Source: Acanthaster planci (lineage: Eukaryota; Echinodermata; Asteroidea; Valvatida; Acanthasteridae). From it: DNA of 30,690 nt. This document shows, piece after piece, positions 1 to 12,400 of this stretch. The notes under the pieces were generated by a model, which had not been told where the DNA came from, made no database searches, and worked only from the letters and a program-made list of their open reading frames with translations. The stretch lies in contig NW_019091450.1 in assembly GCF_001949145.1 (NCBI RefSeq), forward strand, positions 2,253-32,942, in the 5' to 3' direction. Both the position numbers and the translations under genes were made by a program. Each line of letters opens with the position of its first letter. Within the stretch, counting starts at the first letter, position 1.

Positions 1-1269
1 GACTGGAACTAGGCCAATGTTTCGTTACAATATCTCCAAAAAATGATGTCTTCCTTGCTCAATAATTTCCCCTGCTGATAGTGCTAGCTTAATTCCCTTT
101 GTAGCCAACTCTCTTACTCTGAAGGTGTAATTCTACAACCTTTGTAAACACAGAACCAATTCATTGGTTTTTAGTGGAAATGTAGATGGTTTGTCTTGTT
201 TCACAATGTCACAGTTTCCCACAGCTGTAATTGTCAATACTATACACCTACTTGTCACTACATTAACATGTTTCAGTATTTGGGTAGCAGAGTGCTCATA
301 GTCTGAAATGGAACTTAGAAGTAAGTAATGACGACACTTTCATCTTTGGGAGAACACCTAACTACTTCCTTCAGCATACTTGTGGTTGGTTGTCCATCAC
401 AGTCAACCAGGTATCCAAAATCTGCAGAACCAAATCACATGAAGGAATTGAACATTCATGAAGTTGTTTTCAATGTTTGTGTAAGTACATGTATCATCAA
501 GGCGTCTGTCATGAAGGGTTCATTTGAAAGTCGCAACGGAGAAATATTAGGGACAATAAATGGTTCGAGCTGACAACACTTCATCCTGGACTGACTAGAC
601 ACCATGCACATGTAATGTATGGTGGTTAGCATGTAATTAATGAAAAGTACATTATGAAGAAAGACATCAGGTCAAAGTAAGGATTACTAAAAATAAAACG
701 TTTACACACAGCTTCTTACAATATGTTTTCGAGATGTGCATTTAGAGTACACTGTATAATGAAACTTATGGTAGGGTATCTTAATTGAAATAATTACATA
801 AAATAAAAGCTAACATGTGTCATAGCAGGATGTCCGAAGAATATGTGCATTAACTGTAAGCCAAAATCCAACAGACTTTCAAAGTAACTGCATGTGCACA
901 CTTAACATTCAACAAAAGTCTTGTCCACAGGGTCCAGACCATCAATGCAACTATGCATGACAATATCTGATCGTGAAAATGTATAATGGTGGTTACATGT
1001 ACATGTAGATCACAAATTACATGACCGGAAAACTTAATGAAGACAAACTCTGAAGATTTGTTACAATTATCTTGAATACATTTACTACATTTACCATGCT
1101 TGCCTTATTTGTGTGCACAATTTGTTTCTTGTCACACTTCAGTCAATTAATGTTCACCTAAACGTTCAGCAATTGTCAAAGTCACTGCTCCTCATTTTAC
1201 GATTTGTGCCTCATCCAGTCATGATGTCTTTGAAGACTCTGTATAAAGTACAGAAAGTATGAAAAAGGC

Positions 1270-1293
1270 ACCTTGAAATTTAAATTTCAAGGT
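1270..1293. repeat. 24-base perfect palindrome
   Basis: The half-site ACCTTGAAATTT is followed directly by its reverse complement, with no spacer. The palindrome is exact over 24 bases. Confidence 0.9.
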
Positions 1294-1919
1294 TGTTTCT
1301 GGCATCCAACTTGGACACTGCATACTATTAGGTGAGGTATGTCGTACTGAACAGCATAGCACTCTTCTTTATTTGACGAAACAACACAAAATGATTTCTA
1401 ATTGTATATGGCTTCCCATGCCCAGAAAAGCTGTTTGAGAGCATCATTTTCATGTACATGTATATAATTCATATCAAATGTGTAGTTTGGTCATACTGTG
1501 TAATGTGTTCATGTATAATTCAAATATAAGCTTTCAATACACACTGTCAATAAAGTTAAAAGAACAAGAATAGGTGTCTACATGTACCTGATTCAAGATT
1601 TATTTCATTTTCTACAGCATAGTAATCACACACAATAATAGAACTTTTAATAAATACATAAATATGATTGAATGATACTTCAATACACCTAAGAAAGGAT
1701 GCTGTTGACAGGTATCCAGTGGAAGCAATGCTTTTAGATTTGGGCCCCATTTGTAATATTACTTATTAAATTACAAACACACCCCCCAAAAAAACAGACA
1801 GACAACACAAGTAAACATGTAGAACTTTGCAACTGTGTGTAGCCTGAATGCTGCTGAAACCAGCATGGTATGTTTAATTGATATCTTTATCTTATCTGAC
1901 CAAAATGACCCAGATATGT

Positions 1920-2006
1920 ACATAAATGTATTTCTCGGTTGGTTTCTCAATGGTTGAATTGACACTTTAAGTGTTAAATGACAAAAACTGAGAAATACAT
2001 TTATGT
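1920..2006. repeat. 17-base perfect inverted repeat
   Basis: ACATAAATGTATTTCTC at 1920-1936 is exactly inverted at 1990-2006, with 53 bases between. It may be a small foldback element or the core of an old MITE. Confidence 0.85.
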
Positions 2007-2504
2007 CAAGGTCAAGGATCATGGTAGTGTGCACAAGAAATTGTGCCCACGATGATAAGTGGGTGCGCCGACATGTACAATACGCCGACATGATGTTGCG
2101 CATACGGGTGTGTGGCTAAGGATGGATCGGGAGTGAGAGTCCGTGCCACGCTAGTGGGGCTAGCTAAGGCATTTCCCCATGGTCCTCTTTAACACGGTGA
2201 AATTCTTGAATATTTGCAGTAATTGCAGAATACCCCGCCACTCTCAAAAACGACCCCTGGAATGAATGGTTACATGGGTACAAGGTAAAAATCCCTTGAG
2301 AAGAGTGTGACACTTTGACCTGTACCTGACTATGAGGCTGATCATGCTGCGTGGTGGGGTATTCTGCAAATTCCCCCAAAAAATCAGCAGCATCTTCATG
2401 TAGAACTTCAGTCACTGTCAGCGTTTGACATCTTGACCAGTTGCAACACAGCTCCTCTGTTTCTTCTTGTTTTCCTGACCCCATCAAAATAAAAGCTGAG
2501 CTAC

Positions 2505-2606
2505 GATTGGTCATTGGGATGGAAGCAAATTTGGCCAATCACAGTGAGGCTTTCATGAGTGACGGGAACATAAGAAGGAAAGATAGGAGCTGTGTTGCGA
2601 TTGGTC
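2505..2606 (+). promoter_or_regulatory. CCAAT-box cluster, candidate promoter
   Basis: Three good NF-Y type sites fall within about 100 bases: GATTGGTCA at 2505-2513, TTGGCCAATC at 2531-2540 (both strands) and GATTGGTC at 2599-2606. Clusters of CCAAT boxes at this spacing are common in TATA-less, often bidirectional, promoters. Position and orientation suit a leader exon for the plus-strand gene starting at 3418. A possible leader donor, AAG|GTGAAT, lies at 2697/2698. No TATA box was seen. Confidence 0.35.
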
Positions 2607-2861
2607 AAACTGTCATACAGCTGACAGTGATTGAGAGTACATGCTCCATGAATGGGCAAAATTCTCAAGAATTTCTCCATTTTAGTGAAGATATAAGGTG
2701 AATGAAGCTCTCTATCTAATGTCAAACTTCACCTAGAAGGCATGTATGAAATTTAATTTTGTTGCACAAAAAGCTGTGACAGCAGAGTAAGTTGGCACAA
2801 TCAAAACGGCAAATGCGAGTTTGTACATAGCTACTGATATCTCTAAGGGTAGGTATTTAAA

Positions 2862-2908
2862 CCTTACAGTTCTGGAAGTAGGCATAGGCCTACCCCAGAA
2901 CTGTAGGG
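2862..2908. repeat. Long perfect-type hairpin
   Basis: The 14-base arms CCTTACAGTTCTGG and CCAGAACTGTAGGG pair with one G-U. Inside them GTAGGC pairs with GCCTAC around an ATAG loop. The stem is about 20 base pairs with one small bulge. It lies one base past the stop of the minus-strand ORF ending at 2910. Confidence 0.7.
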
Positions 2909-2909
2909 A

Positions 2910-3032
2910 TTATCTGTTTCCTTGCTCAATGCTCAGTCCCATGAACAGAGCCTGGTAGACAATGAACCCCATAGCCCCATAAATAGCACCCAGGACAAGG
3001 TACTGGACTGCCTCCAGACCCTGGGCCCCACA
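2910..3032 (-). CDS. Possible terminal exon, single membrane segment
   Basis: An open frame on the minus strand reads from about 3032 (HECGAQGLEAVQYLVLGAIY, then GAMGFIVYQALFMGLSIEQGNR) to TAA at 2910-2912. The YLVLGAIYGAMGFIVYQALF stretch is a good single membrane helix with a charged tail, so it resembles the C-terminus of a small membrane protein. I do not recognise it. No convincing acceptor was found upstream, and no polyadenylation signal is obvious. It could be chance. Confidence 0.25.
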   Translation of the reverse strand, partial: CGAQGLEAVQYLVLGAIYGAMGFIVYQALFMGLSIEQGNR

Positions 3033-3417
3033 CTCGTGTGATAAACAGTGGTCGGACGTCAAAGAAATTCGTTTTTGAAATGTGTTCTTTTTTCCCAATC
3101 TAACCCTATCTATCCCTATGAAACACCAGTTTGATAGAAAAGGGTCCATTTTGCACTTGAGAAAAAAGATCAGAAATCTAGCCAAATTTCAGAGCTTCGT
3201 AACAGGTGAATGAAATAGAAATTTTTCAATCAGAATACTTGGAGTTTGATAATATTTCAGTTATGTTGAAATTTGAGGTAAAAATACTGCTCCAGCAAGA
3301 TAGAGAATCAAAGTTAAAGCAGGTCAATAATATATGAAGGGTGATGCTGTGACAGCAATAAAATCTGAAGAGATTCATTTTTTTCATTGTAGGAAGAGGT
3401 CAGATTAAGTGAAGATC

Positions 3418-3473
3418 ATGGAGCAAGTAGTGGCTGATGTTTGGGCAGCATCACCAAAGAGAGCCGAACCTGA
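3418..3473 (+). CDS. First coding exon of the unrecognised plus-strand gene
   Basis: An acceptor-like TTTTTCATTGTAG ends at 3392, followed by a short leader. There is an in-frame TAA at 3406-3408, so ATG at 3418 is the first usable start. It encodes MEQVVADVWAASPKRAEP plus GA, before a GTAAGT donor. The split codon GA+C gives Asp at 3848. Confidence 0.5.
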
Positions 3474-6400
3474 GTAAGTTCCTTGCCAGTATCGGATTAT
3501 TCAGCGACCAGCTGGACCGAGAAACTCAACTTTATTCCTGCAAATTGACTCATTTCCTCTCATGTTCAATGTACTGTTATCTAATACTTGATGCCCTCCT
3601 TCCCAGATCCCTTCGAAATCCACAAGGAGATTTGTGGAAGAAGTAGCAGGATTTAGGAAGGAAGAGCCCATCCCACCTATGTTCCTGTGGAATGTTGGTG
3701 AATGTACAACTCTGAGGAGGATTTTTAAGGATTTGGAAAGGTTCCTAGGAACCAAAGTCTTTCAATGCCATACGCATGTCTCGCTAAATGAGATAAAGTT
3801 GTAATTTAATACAACTGTTGTATCATTTTTTGTTTTCACCCTGTCAGCTGGGACGAGTTCGACCACACAGAGAATGACAGCGATGACTGTCACACTAGCA
3901 GCAGCACAGCAAGTGAAGGTAGGTACATTTGCCATGTCCGGAGACTGTGTGTAAAAAGGTTCCAAATGACAGAAATAATGTGACCAATTCTGTACAAAAA
4001 CTTTGTATTAGGACTTCTTCAGTCCAAAATGTTGGACAATTCAGTGCAGCTGTCCACTAAAGAAAGATACTGTACACATATTTTATTTATTTGTGGGTTA
4101 TTTCCTTGTTTTCAGAGGAGAGAAAAAAGGACGAAGAAGTCAAAAAATCTGAACGACTAAAAGACTGAAGAAAAAGGTGAAGAAAATGAAAGTTTATCCC
4201 TTCTTTTCTTTTTGGTTTTATTTTTGTACTGATTTGTTGTTGCAGCTGAAGTCAATTCTTAAAGGGTAGCTGCCATCAGTTTGTTGTCGGTGAAGTCAAC
4301 TCTTAAAGGGCAGCTGCAATCAGTCTGTTGTAGGTGAAGTCAACTCTTAAAGGGCAGCTGCAATCAGTCTGTTGTAGGTGAAGTCAACTCTTAAGGGCAG
4401 CTGCAATCAGTTTGTTGTAGGTGAAGTCAACTCTCAAAGGACAGCTGCAATCAGTTTGTTGTAGGTGAAGTCGACTCTTAAAGGGCAGCAGCAATCAGTT
4501 TGTTGTAATTGAAGTCAACTCTTAAAAGGTTGCTACAATCAGTTTTGTTGTACATCTGAAATCAACTTTTAAAGGGTAGCTGCAATCAGTTTGTTGTAGG
4601 TGAAGTCGACTCTTAAAGGGCAGCTGCAATCAGTTTGTTGTAGGTGAAGTCAACTCTTAAAGGGTTGCTGCAAACAGTTTGTTGTAATTGAAGTCAACTT
4701 TTAAAAGGTTGCTACAATTAGTTTAAGTCAACTCTTAAAGGGTAGCTGCAATCAGTTTGTTGTAATTGAAGTCGAATCTTAAAGGGCAGCTGCAATCACT
4801 GAGTTTCTTGTAGCTGAAGTCAACACTGAATGGGCAGCTGCAATCATTTTGTTGTAGCTGAAGTCAATTCTTAAAGGGTAGCTGCAATCAGTTGTTATAG
4901 CTGAAGTCCACTCCTAACCCCTTCACGCCGGGATTCTTTTGACCGTGACTGCTGGGCTGTGGTATGCCCAGTATGCAAAGCTCTGTCCATCAGCAGGCCC
5001 CATTGAACCAGCAGCTGCATAGTAAATAGACTGTATGTGTGGTACTAATCCTTCCACAATGGTGCTGAGTTTGAAGTCATCCATTGCGAAAGGGGTTAAA
5101 GGATAGCTGCAATTAGTTTGTTGTAATTGAAGTCAAATCTTAAAGGGGTAGCTGCAATCACTTCGTTTGAATGCGAACCTTCAAAGTGCACCTTTGTGTC
5201 TCAGTTAATCTTAGTTTCAAGTTTTGTTTCACTGTTTCAAAGAGTATTTCACCTCCAGTTTGGTTTTGTGCTAATAACATTTCCATATTCATGAGTAAAA
5301 CTGTGATGTCATACTAGAAAGAAAGCATCGCATAAAGTAGTTTCTACACAAAAAAAAGTCCTGTAGATTTTCCTAGACTCAGCTTTCTTTTTCACTGTTG
5401 TTAATGTGCATAGCAATAAGAAAGTATCCATCCTTCTCAGGAATTTTCAGTTAGTAAATGCTGGGCTCATAATTTGAACAGAAACACCTGTACACTGAAC
5501 CATATTTTCTCTAGATGACTTCACAGCAAAAGTGCCCTCAGTTGTCCAGGAAAGCATCAATAATTGTACTTGTTTAAGAACATGCACTCTTCAGTTCACT
5601 GAACCAAATAAGCATGTGAAAGAGTTTTCAGAAATGTTGAAGAAAACATGTAAGAAAGAAATTTACTGCCGCCACATTTTAAAATCAGTGATGGCATTTG
5701 TGTTTTTTCAGCTTTTGTTCTTCTGAAGAAGCAAGCATGGTAGAAAATCAAGTCTTAGTGATGGCGACTCTGAGAGTGATGAGGAACAAGAACAGTGGAT
5801 GGAGAAAACAGCAGGTAGAAAAGCTGTCGTTTTATAGTCATGTTATGCTGTCAGAACTGAATTTCCGCTGGTACACTTAGCCATGGCATTCCTGACGTCT
5901 GAACCCCAGAAGAGGTGGATTCTTTTGGACCATCTCCATCCAGGGGTTGGGGTAGGGAATCCCCATGAACTTGGCTGTCAAAAGCTGGATATTTTAAAAA
6001 CCTGGGTGTATGGATAAAGACTTTCCTTTTCAGTACAAATATGAAGTTTTATTTCAATCGGCCATAAGGTTTGCACATGCAAGCCAGAGTGCATTGAGCA
6101 TGGCTGTGGAGAACATTTTGGGTTGACCTGTCTTTGAGTAATTGCTGCTAATGAGCAGTATGTTCGATTTCCACTATTATGACTGCAAAGAGTTAATGAA
6201 AAACTCCCAGGGGCACTGCTGAATGGAAATAATTATGCACTGTGGTTATATTGGTAAAAGTGTTGGGTGGGGCAGATAACAGCCTCCAGCTCTTTTATGG
6301 TTAAGTTCCCAGATACCTACAAAAAGCAGTCACTGGGAACCATTTTGTTGTTTGTACATTTGCCAACTGCCTTAAGATAGACTTTGTCCATATTGACTGG

Positions 6401-9400
6401 CTTAGGCTGACAGTAACACATACGTCTGTGGAAAAAGACTCTAGCCACTCACCCGTGGCTTACCTATAGTTATTGTGTTACTTCTAGCCTTAGCAATACC
6501 TTTTGTACATTGTCGTAAAATTACCCACAATTCCCATGGGGCATATTCAAAAAGTAGTTATTACCAATGCAGACAAACGTACCGGTAACTTCTACCTTCC
6601 TTTTTTATCTTTGAATTTTTAGCAGGTGTTAAAGGTGATGACATTTTGGTTTCTCCCCAGCTTGTCGGCTCATCTTCTGGCATCAGTGGCCTGATAGAGT
6701 AAGGTGATAGCAGCGTAGTTGGTCCCCTGCATGTGGGCTCATCTTCTAGCATCACTGGCCTGATAGAGTAAGGCAATAGCAGCGTGGTTGGTCCCCTGCT
6801 TGTGGGCTCATCTTCTGGCATCACTGGCCTGATAGAGTAAGGCGATAGCAGCATGGTTGGTCCCCTGCCTGTGGGCTCATCTTCTGGCGTCACTGTCCTG
6901 ATAGAGTAAGGTGATAGCAGCGTGGTTGGTCCCCTGCCTGTGGGCCTATCTTCTGGCATCACTGGCCTGATAGAGTAAGGCGATAGCAGCGTGGTTGGTC
7001 CCCTGCCTGTGGGTTCATTAGCAGGGTGGTTGGTCCCCTGCCTGTGGGCTCATTAGCAGGGTGGTTGGTCCCCTGCCTGTGGGCTCATTAGCAGCGTGGT
7101 TGGTCCCCTGCCTGTATACTCATCATTTGGCATCAATGCTTTGACAGAGTAAGCTGTCTCTTGTTTTTTTCCTCAGAATTACGAGAAGAAAAAATATGAT
7201 TTTGGTTCCCACAAAAATTTGGATGAACAGTGTATCATTTGTCGTTCGTGCATTATGTTCCAAATTATGTGCAAAATGAATCAAGATCTAAAGAAGGTCA
7301 TCTAAGAACAAACATGGTGAAATTTCAACTCAATTAATACTTTCTGGGACTTGGACTTCAGATCAAAAGTTGCCAAGTCATGTTAGAATTACACTGGAAT
7401 TTGAGCCTCAGGGACCCGTTCTCACATTCACTCAAATGCAGCCATGCAATATCACACACTTAGCCAATGAATTATAGTAACTGATATGCATGTTTGTCGT
7501 GTGAAGGCTTGCCCATTTCCAATGGCAATTTTCCAAAAATGTGTCTTCAGATGGATCATCAGAAATGGCCTTCTTTCTTTATTTTCTTCAAATGACATCT
7601 CACCAGAAAGAATAAGGTCTCAGGGAGTTTAGTTCCACAGCCATCTGTCAACCAAGTATGTTTTTCAACAATAATTTAATCAGTTTCTTTTTGGCTAACT
7701 GCAAATGATGGACTGCACTTTTAAAAGAAATGTGTAACACGCCCTCCTTAGGCAGACAGAGGTTTGATGCGATAATGTAATAATTATAAATTTACAGGCT
7801 ATTCTTGTCAGTTCATTGTAGAGGCTATGGCAGTCTTCCGGTTCGCAATAGACCGATTGCACCTGCACCTGACCTGTAGTGGGTATTTTATATCAACACA
7901 CATGGCGTCTACCAAAGCAAGTGTTTCATGAGTATCATTTACCAAAAATAAAGCCGAGGCCAGGTACCGTACTCAGACTACTGACGTGCTGGGTACTACA
8001 CCGTACATTGGCTGTAGTGTTTGTAAACAGCATTCAAAGCACACTCTGATATGGGGTTGATACCCACTATAGGTCATGTGATTTAGCGGGCGCAACCGGT
8101 CTCTACCAGACAACTTTGCTCTGCAAAATGCCAATGAAATGTCATATTTATTTTAGTCCTGGAAAGTCCTGCAAAGGTAACTGGGTTTGTTTTTCAGATT
8201 GCTGTGGGAATTCCTCTCGTACCAATCAGAACCCACTCAGCCTGTTACTCCCTGCACTGCCTCTTGCACTGTGTGGTTTTTATGGGTCAACCGATAACAG
8301 TAACCAAATATAATTTTAAGCAAGAAGGGTTGAGGTGCTTATGAGTTAAAACCTGTAAGTTTTGCTCATTTTGAAAAAAAAATATGTCTGTTAGTCTTTG
8401 ATTGTAAACTACCTTTTCTTATTTTTCCCCAGTTTCTGATTTCTGGAAGGCCTTGTTGACTGTTGAAGGTGATGGTTGCCTATGGAACTTTGAGGCCCGG
8501 CAAACTATCCTGCGCAGTGGTGACACGGGACTGGCCAGCAATGGAATCTCCCAAGTTGAAGACCCAGGTTACGTCATGAGTGAAAGCAGGTAAGAGTTTC
8601 ATGTGTGGCATGTGCTGGCTTTTAGCAGGGGTGGATGCGGGGTAAGGGTAGGGTAGAATCGTGGTCAAAAGGAGCCAAACTCTCTTGTTTTGAAAATAAA
8701 GGATTTTTTGGTCGATTTCCTTTCCCTTCCTTTGAAAAACTGATGTAAAGCCTCAACATATACGGTACATGTAGCCTAACGCCTAAAAAAAAATGGAAAA
8801 AAAAAGTTGGCTTCCAAGAAACATGTTTGCCCACCCCTCCCCCCTGAAAAAAAATTATAAAATAGGTCATGGATCTACCTGTGGTCTTTGGTTAGCAATA
8901 AAGAATTTATGCATTCAACCGGCTTTATAGACCATAAATTTATAAAAGTTTCCATTTTGAGTAACCATGAGCAAATTGCGACCTCATCCCCAGGGGGTTC
9001 CTTGAGCATTCCTTGCTGTGCATCATAGAAAATGGTTTGGGCAAAACCATGGCAACTTGTCCAAGCTGGGGCCAATTTCATAGAACTGCTTTAGCACAAA
9101 ATCTACTTAAGCGCAAAAAAATGTTGCTTAAAATACAAAGCTTACCAGCTCAAACTCTGATTGTCATGCTAACCAAAGACAGCTAAATTATACAATCCCA
9201 AAACAATATACATCACAAGGAGTTTTGGCTGGTTATCTGATTTATCAAGCAATGTTTTCTCGCGCTTAAGCAAATTTTGTGCTTAAGCAGCTCAATGATA
9301 TTGGCCAAAGTGCACATAATGTGAAAGAAAGATAAATTCAGTACATTGCTGCTGTTTAGTGAATATTTTAAGGCATATTTGACACATTTGACACACACCA

Positions 9401-12400
9401 AGAACTCTATGTTTCCAAAGCATTTCAAAACAAGAAAATAATCTCAAAATAGGAAATTTATTGAGTGTTTTTGAAAGTGAGTGGTAGATGTGGAAGAAAG
9501 GTCTTATTTATTGCAAGAAAAACTAAAAAACAGAAGTGTATCACATAGTAAACACTTTGCTCGTCGCCCAGTGCCCAAACAGGGTGCTGGGAATGGCTGA
9601 TGGCTTTGCACTGACCGCAAGGTTTTTATCACTTCTTGTTACGGAAGCGTTACTTAAATTTTTCTGTTTGCCAATGGAAATGCTTTTGCACGAACAAAGT
9701 GTCGGCTATAAGATAAAAACATGGTCTTGGTGTGGTACAATTACAGTGTGATAACGTCTCTTCTCACTATCACCGATCACGTGTCTGCTGGTGACATATT
9801 TTAAATCATTAATTATCTTTATCAATTTTGGATGAACGAATAGAGTGTAGCAAGAATATTTTCAGCAGTGAGGAAGGAATTGAAAAAATATCGTATTGAT
9901 AACTGCGGCTTATGTGAGGCATTGAGTGAGCTCGCGCATCTGGCAGAAATTTACCCACAGTGTTCTGCACATCATTAGCTGTCACCCTGTGTGACGCATT
10001 TCCTTCACTGAAATCTGTGCAAGGCCATCAGCCCATCCGAGCGCCCTGTTTGGGCACTGGGCAACAACGAGTGAAAACGCTTCATAGTATTAGCCACCAT
10101 CCGAAATTCCTAATTTGTTTCAGTCATCCCCAACTCTGTAGACTTCTTGCTCACTTTTGAAATAATTCTACTTACAGTTTTGAGTTTATTCATTCATTTC
10201 TGTTTAGGCACTGTCAGTCTAAAGGCATTTTGGGTCTAGCTGTGTCTTTCCTGATTGTTCAAGTGTTACGCCCTCTATTGACCAGAATGGCATTTACAAT
10301 CTCAAAGGTTGAAAAGGTCACTTTGTAATTCACTTAACCCAAAAGGTTAACTGGGCTCATTCTTCCGTGTTTGATTTCTTCCCCAGGCACTGTCATGTGA
10401 AAGCTGAGCACAAGGAGAACCAGATTTTTGCACTGATGGGAAGAGCGCCCTCGCCTCCTTCAACAAGGGGAGAAGCAAGATGGAGGACAAGATCCCTCGG
10501 GACTTCCCAGGAGAGGAAGTACCGGTAACTCTAATACATGTAGATGCCAAACCTCGCCTCCATCACTCAGGGGAAAGATTTCCAAGATTACATGAGAGAT
10601 CCTCGTCAGAATCTTAAAGGCACTGATTTACAAAGGCGAGGAAAGGACTCAATCTTCTCAGAACTGCGGTTCCTTGCTTCCACCTTTGTGATGGAGCTAG
10701 TCAATTTACATTAATACACTACTCAACAAAATTAAAGGATCATACTTGTTGATTACATCATAAAATGAGTGTCATTTAATGTGCTTATGTTCAGGCAACA
10801 AAAACGAGAGGAAACGTACAACACGAAGGATTGCAATCTCATGACACTAAAAAAAACCACACGTCAGTCAGCACCTCGGCCAGGTCGACTTTATGGTCCT
10901 AAAAGTGATGGAAGTCACGTGTTTGGTGAATTTGAGTTAGAATGATATCCCGGTAAATATAGGGCGCTATTTCTGATTCTGAAATCATCACAGCCGAGAA
11001 ATGATGTACTTTGAAGAAATGATTATGCATCTTAACGTGAAAAAATCAACTGATAAGACCAATTTTTTAAGAAAGGTAATGCAAGTGTGACATGCATCTG
11101 TTTGCAAATATCTTTCCCAAAAATTGCATATTTTTATTACTTTCCATGGAAATGATGATTGGTCCAAAAAATAAAACTTGTGTTTGTCAGTACAGTAAAT
11201 AAACAGCTTTGCAATCTTCAAACCCCTCAAATCAAATGGCAAAACGTCCGATCTTGCAGTCAATTTTTCTCAAAATGTCCTCAAAGCGAGATTGTACATC
11301 GTTTTACCAAAATAGGGCCGTATAGTCCTGACCAGTCTCAATGTACTGATAGTCCCCCCCCGTGACTTTCTAAGGCACTCCCAATCTCTTAGCCCTGTTC
11401 CTAAGAGTCATCTCATCCTCTGGCACTTTTCAACATCATTTAGCTGTCTCTGAACAGAACTACCACCAGAATTAATGTGCAAGGAGGGTGAAAGGTGGCC
11501 ATTTTGAAGTTTGTGCAATACCTGAGCAAGACTTGTTAATGCTTTTTCACCCCTCCCACTAATTGGGCTCTGAAACACGACTAACCAATTGCTCTGTCTC
11601 ACATTCTATGGTGCTCAACCAAGCACGAACATTAGCTCCAGTGTACAAAAGGAAAATCATTGAGGTAGATAACTCGCTTACATTTTCAGAGACAAATGTC
11701 GGATCCTTTAATTTTTGAGTAGTGTACATGTAAATTAGTAAACAGTACAATGCTGCTATAATGAACAGGGCAGGGTTCACACAAAATGCAACAGGGCAGG
11801 GTTCACACAAAATGCTTGGTTTTGCATTTCTCCCCACTGTTCCAATTTAATTGGTACCACTCCAATTGTCGAGTTTTCAAAGGCCTTAATATTGAAACAT
11901 TCCAATTTCCAATAAAAAGGAAAAAAAGCCCTGGTGAAAGAGGGCGCTATTTGCCAAAAAGAGGGCGCTATTTCCTATTTTGAATTGGCAGTCATTACAA
12001 ATATATGGGTGTACGAGTAAATACAGTCCATGTGAAGCTGATTGTTTTGCTATTGGCACTTAAAATGGATATTCCAATATTTGACTTTTTAACACTGAAA
12101 TCTTCACTTCCGAGTCATCAGTGTTTCTTAAATTCAAAGCAAATTTTCAGTGTCGGGTGACAGTGCACAGATATTCAGGAGCCAATAGTTCAGTATAGTG
12201 ATATTGTACAGGACTTACGTACAAATCATTCTTGACTCAAGAGGTACTTTTGTAAATATTTAATGCCTCTCGTTTGTGTACTTCCACGTGTGTTGTGTAC
12301 TTGGATGTATTAACACACATTTAAAAAGATACTCGTGTCCATGAAGTTATCAAGATGCTGTAATGAGAAAATTCCAATGATATATTTGTACCAAAAAAAT

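Larger units (their letters stand above)
1..2160. other. No recognisable gene
   Basis: This is AT-rich sequence without a convincing coding exon; the open frames are short and have no family resemblance. It contains frequent tacatgta words, a 24-base palindrome at 1270-1293 and an inverted repeat at 1920-2006. Confidence 0.6.

Noticed and set aside
328-573. 81-codon plus-strand open frame near the left end
   Set aside because: There is no recognisable domain, no splice context and ordinary AT-rich composition; consistent with chance.
2164-2538. 124-codon minus-strand open frame beginning MAKFASIPMTNRSSA
   Set aside because: It is unusually long for this region and starts near the CCAAT cluster, but the composition is mixed, no domain is visible and no donor was confirmed. 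Kept only as context for the promoter finding.
4236-5166. CRISPR array
   Set aside because: The units are contiguous 44-base tandem copies without unique spacers, in a eukaryotic intron.
5515-5575. Possible extra exon after TTTTCTCTAG (DFTAKVPSVVQES in one frame)
   Set aside because: The acceptor is plausible, but no good donor follows and the phase does not connect cleanly to the neighbouring candidate exons.
6561-6962. 133-codon minus-strand open frame
   Set aside because: It consists almost wholly of the 69-base tandem unit read through; there are no splice or start features and no family match.
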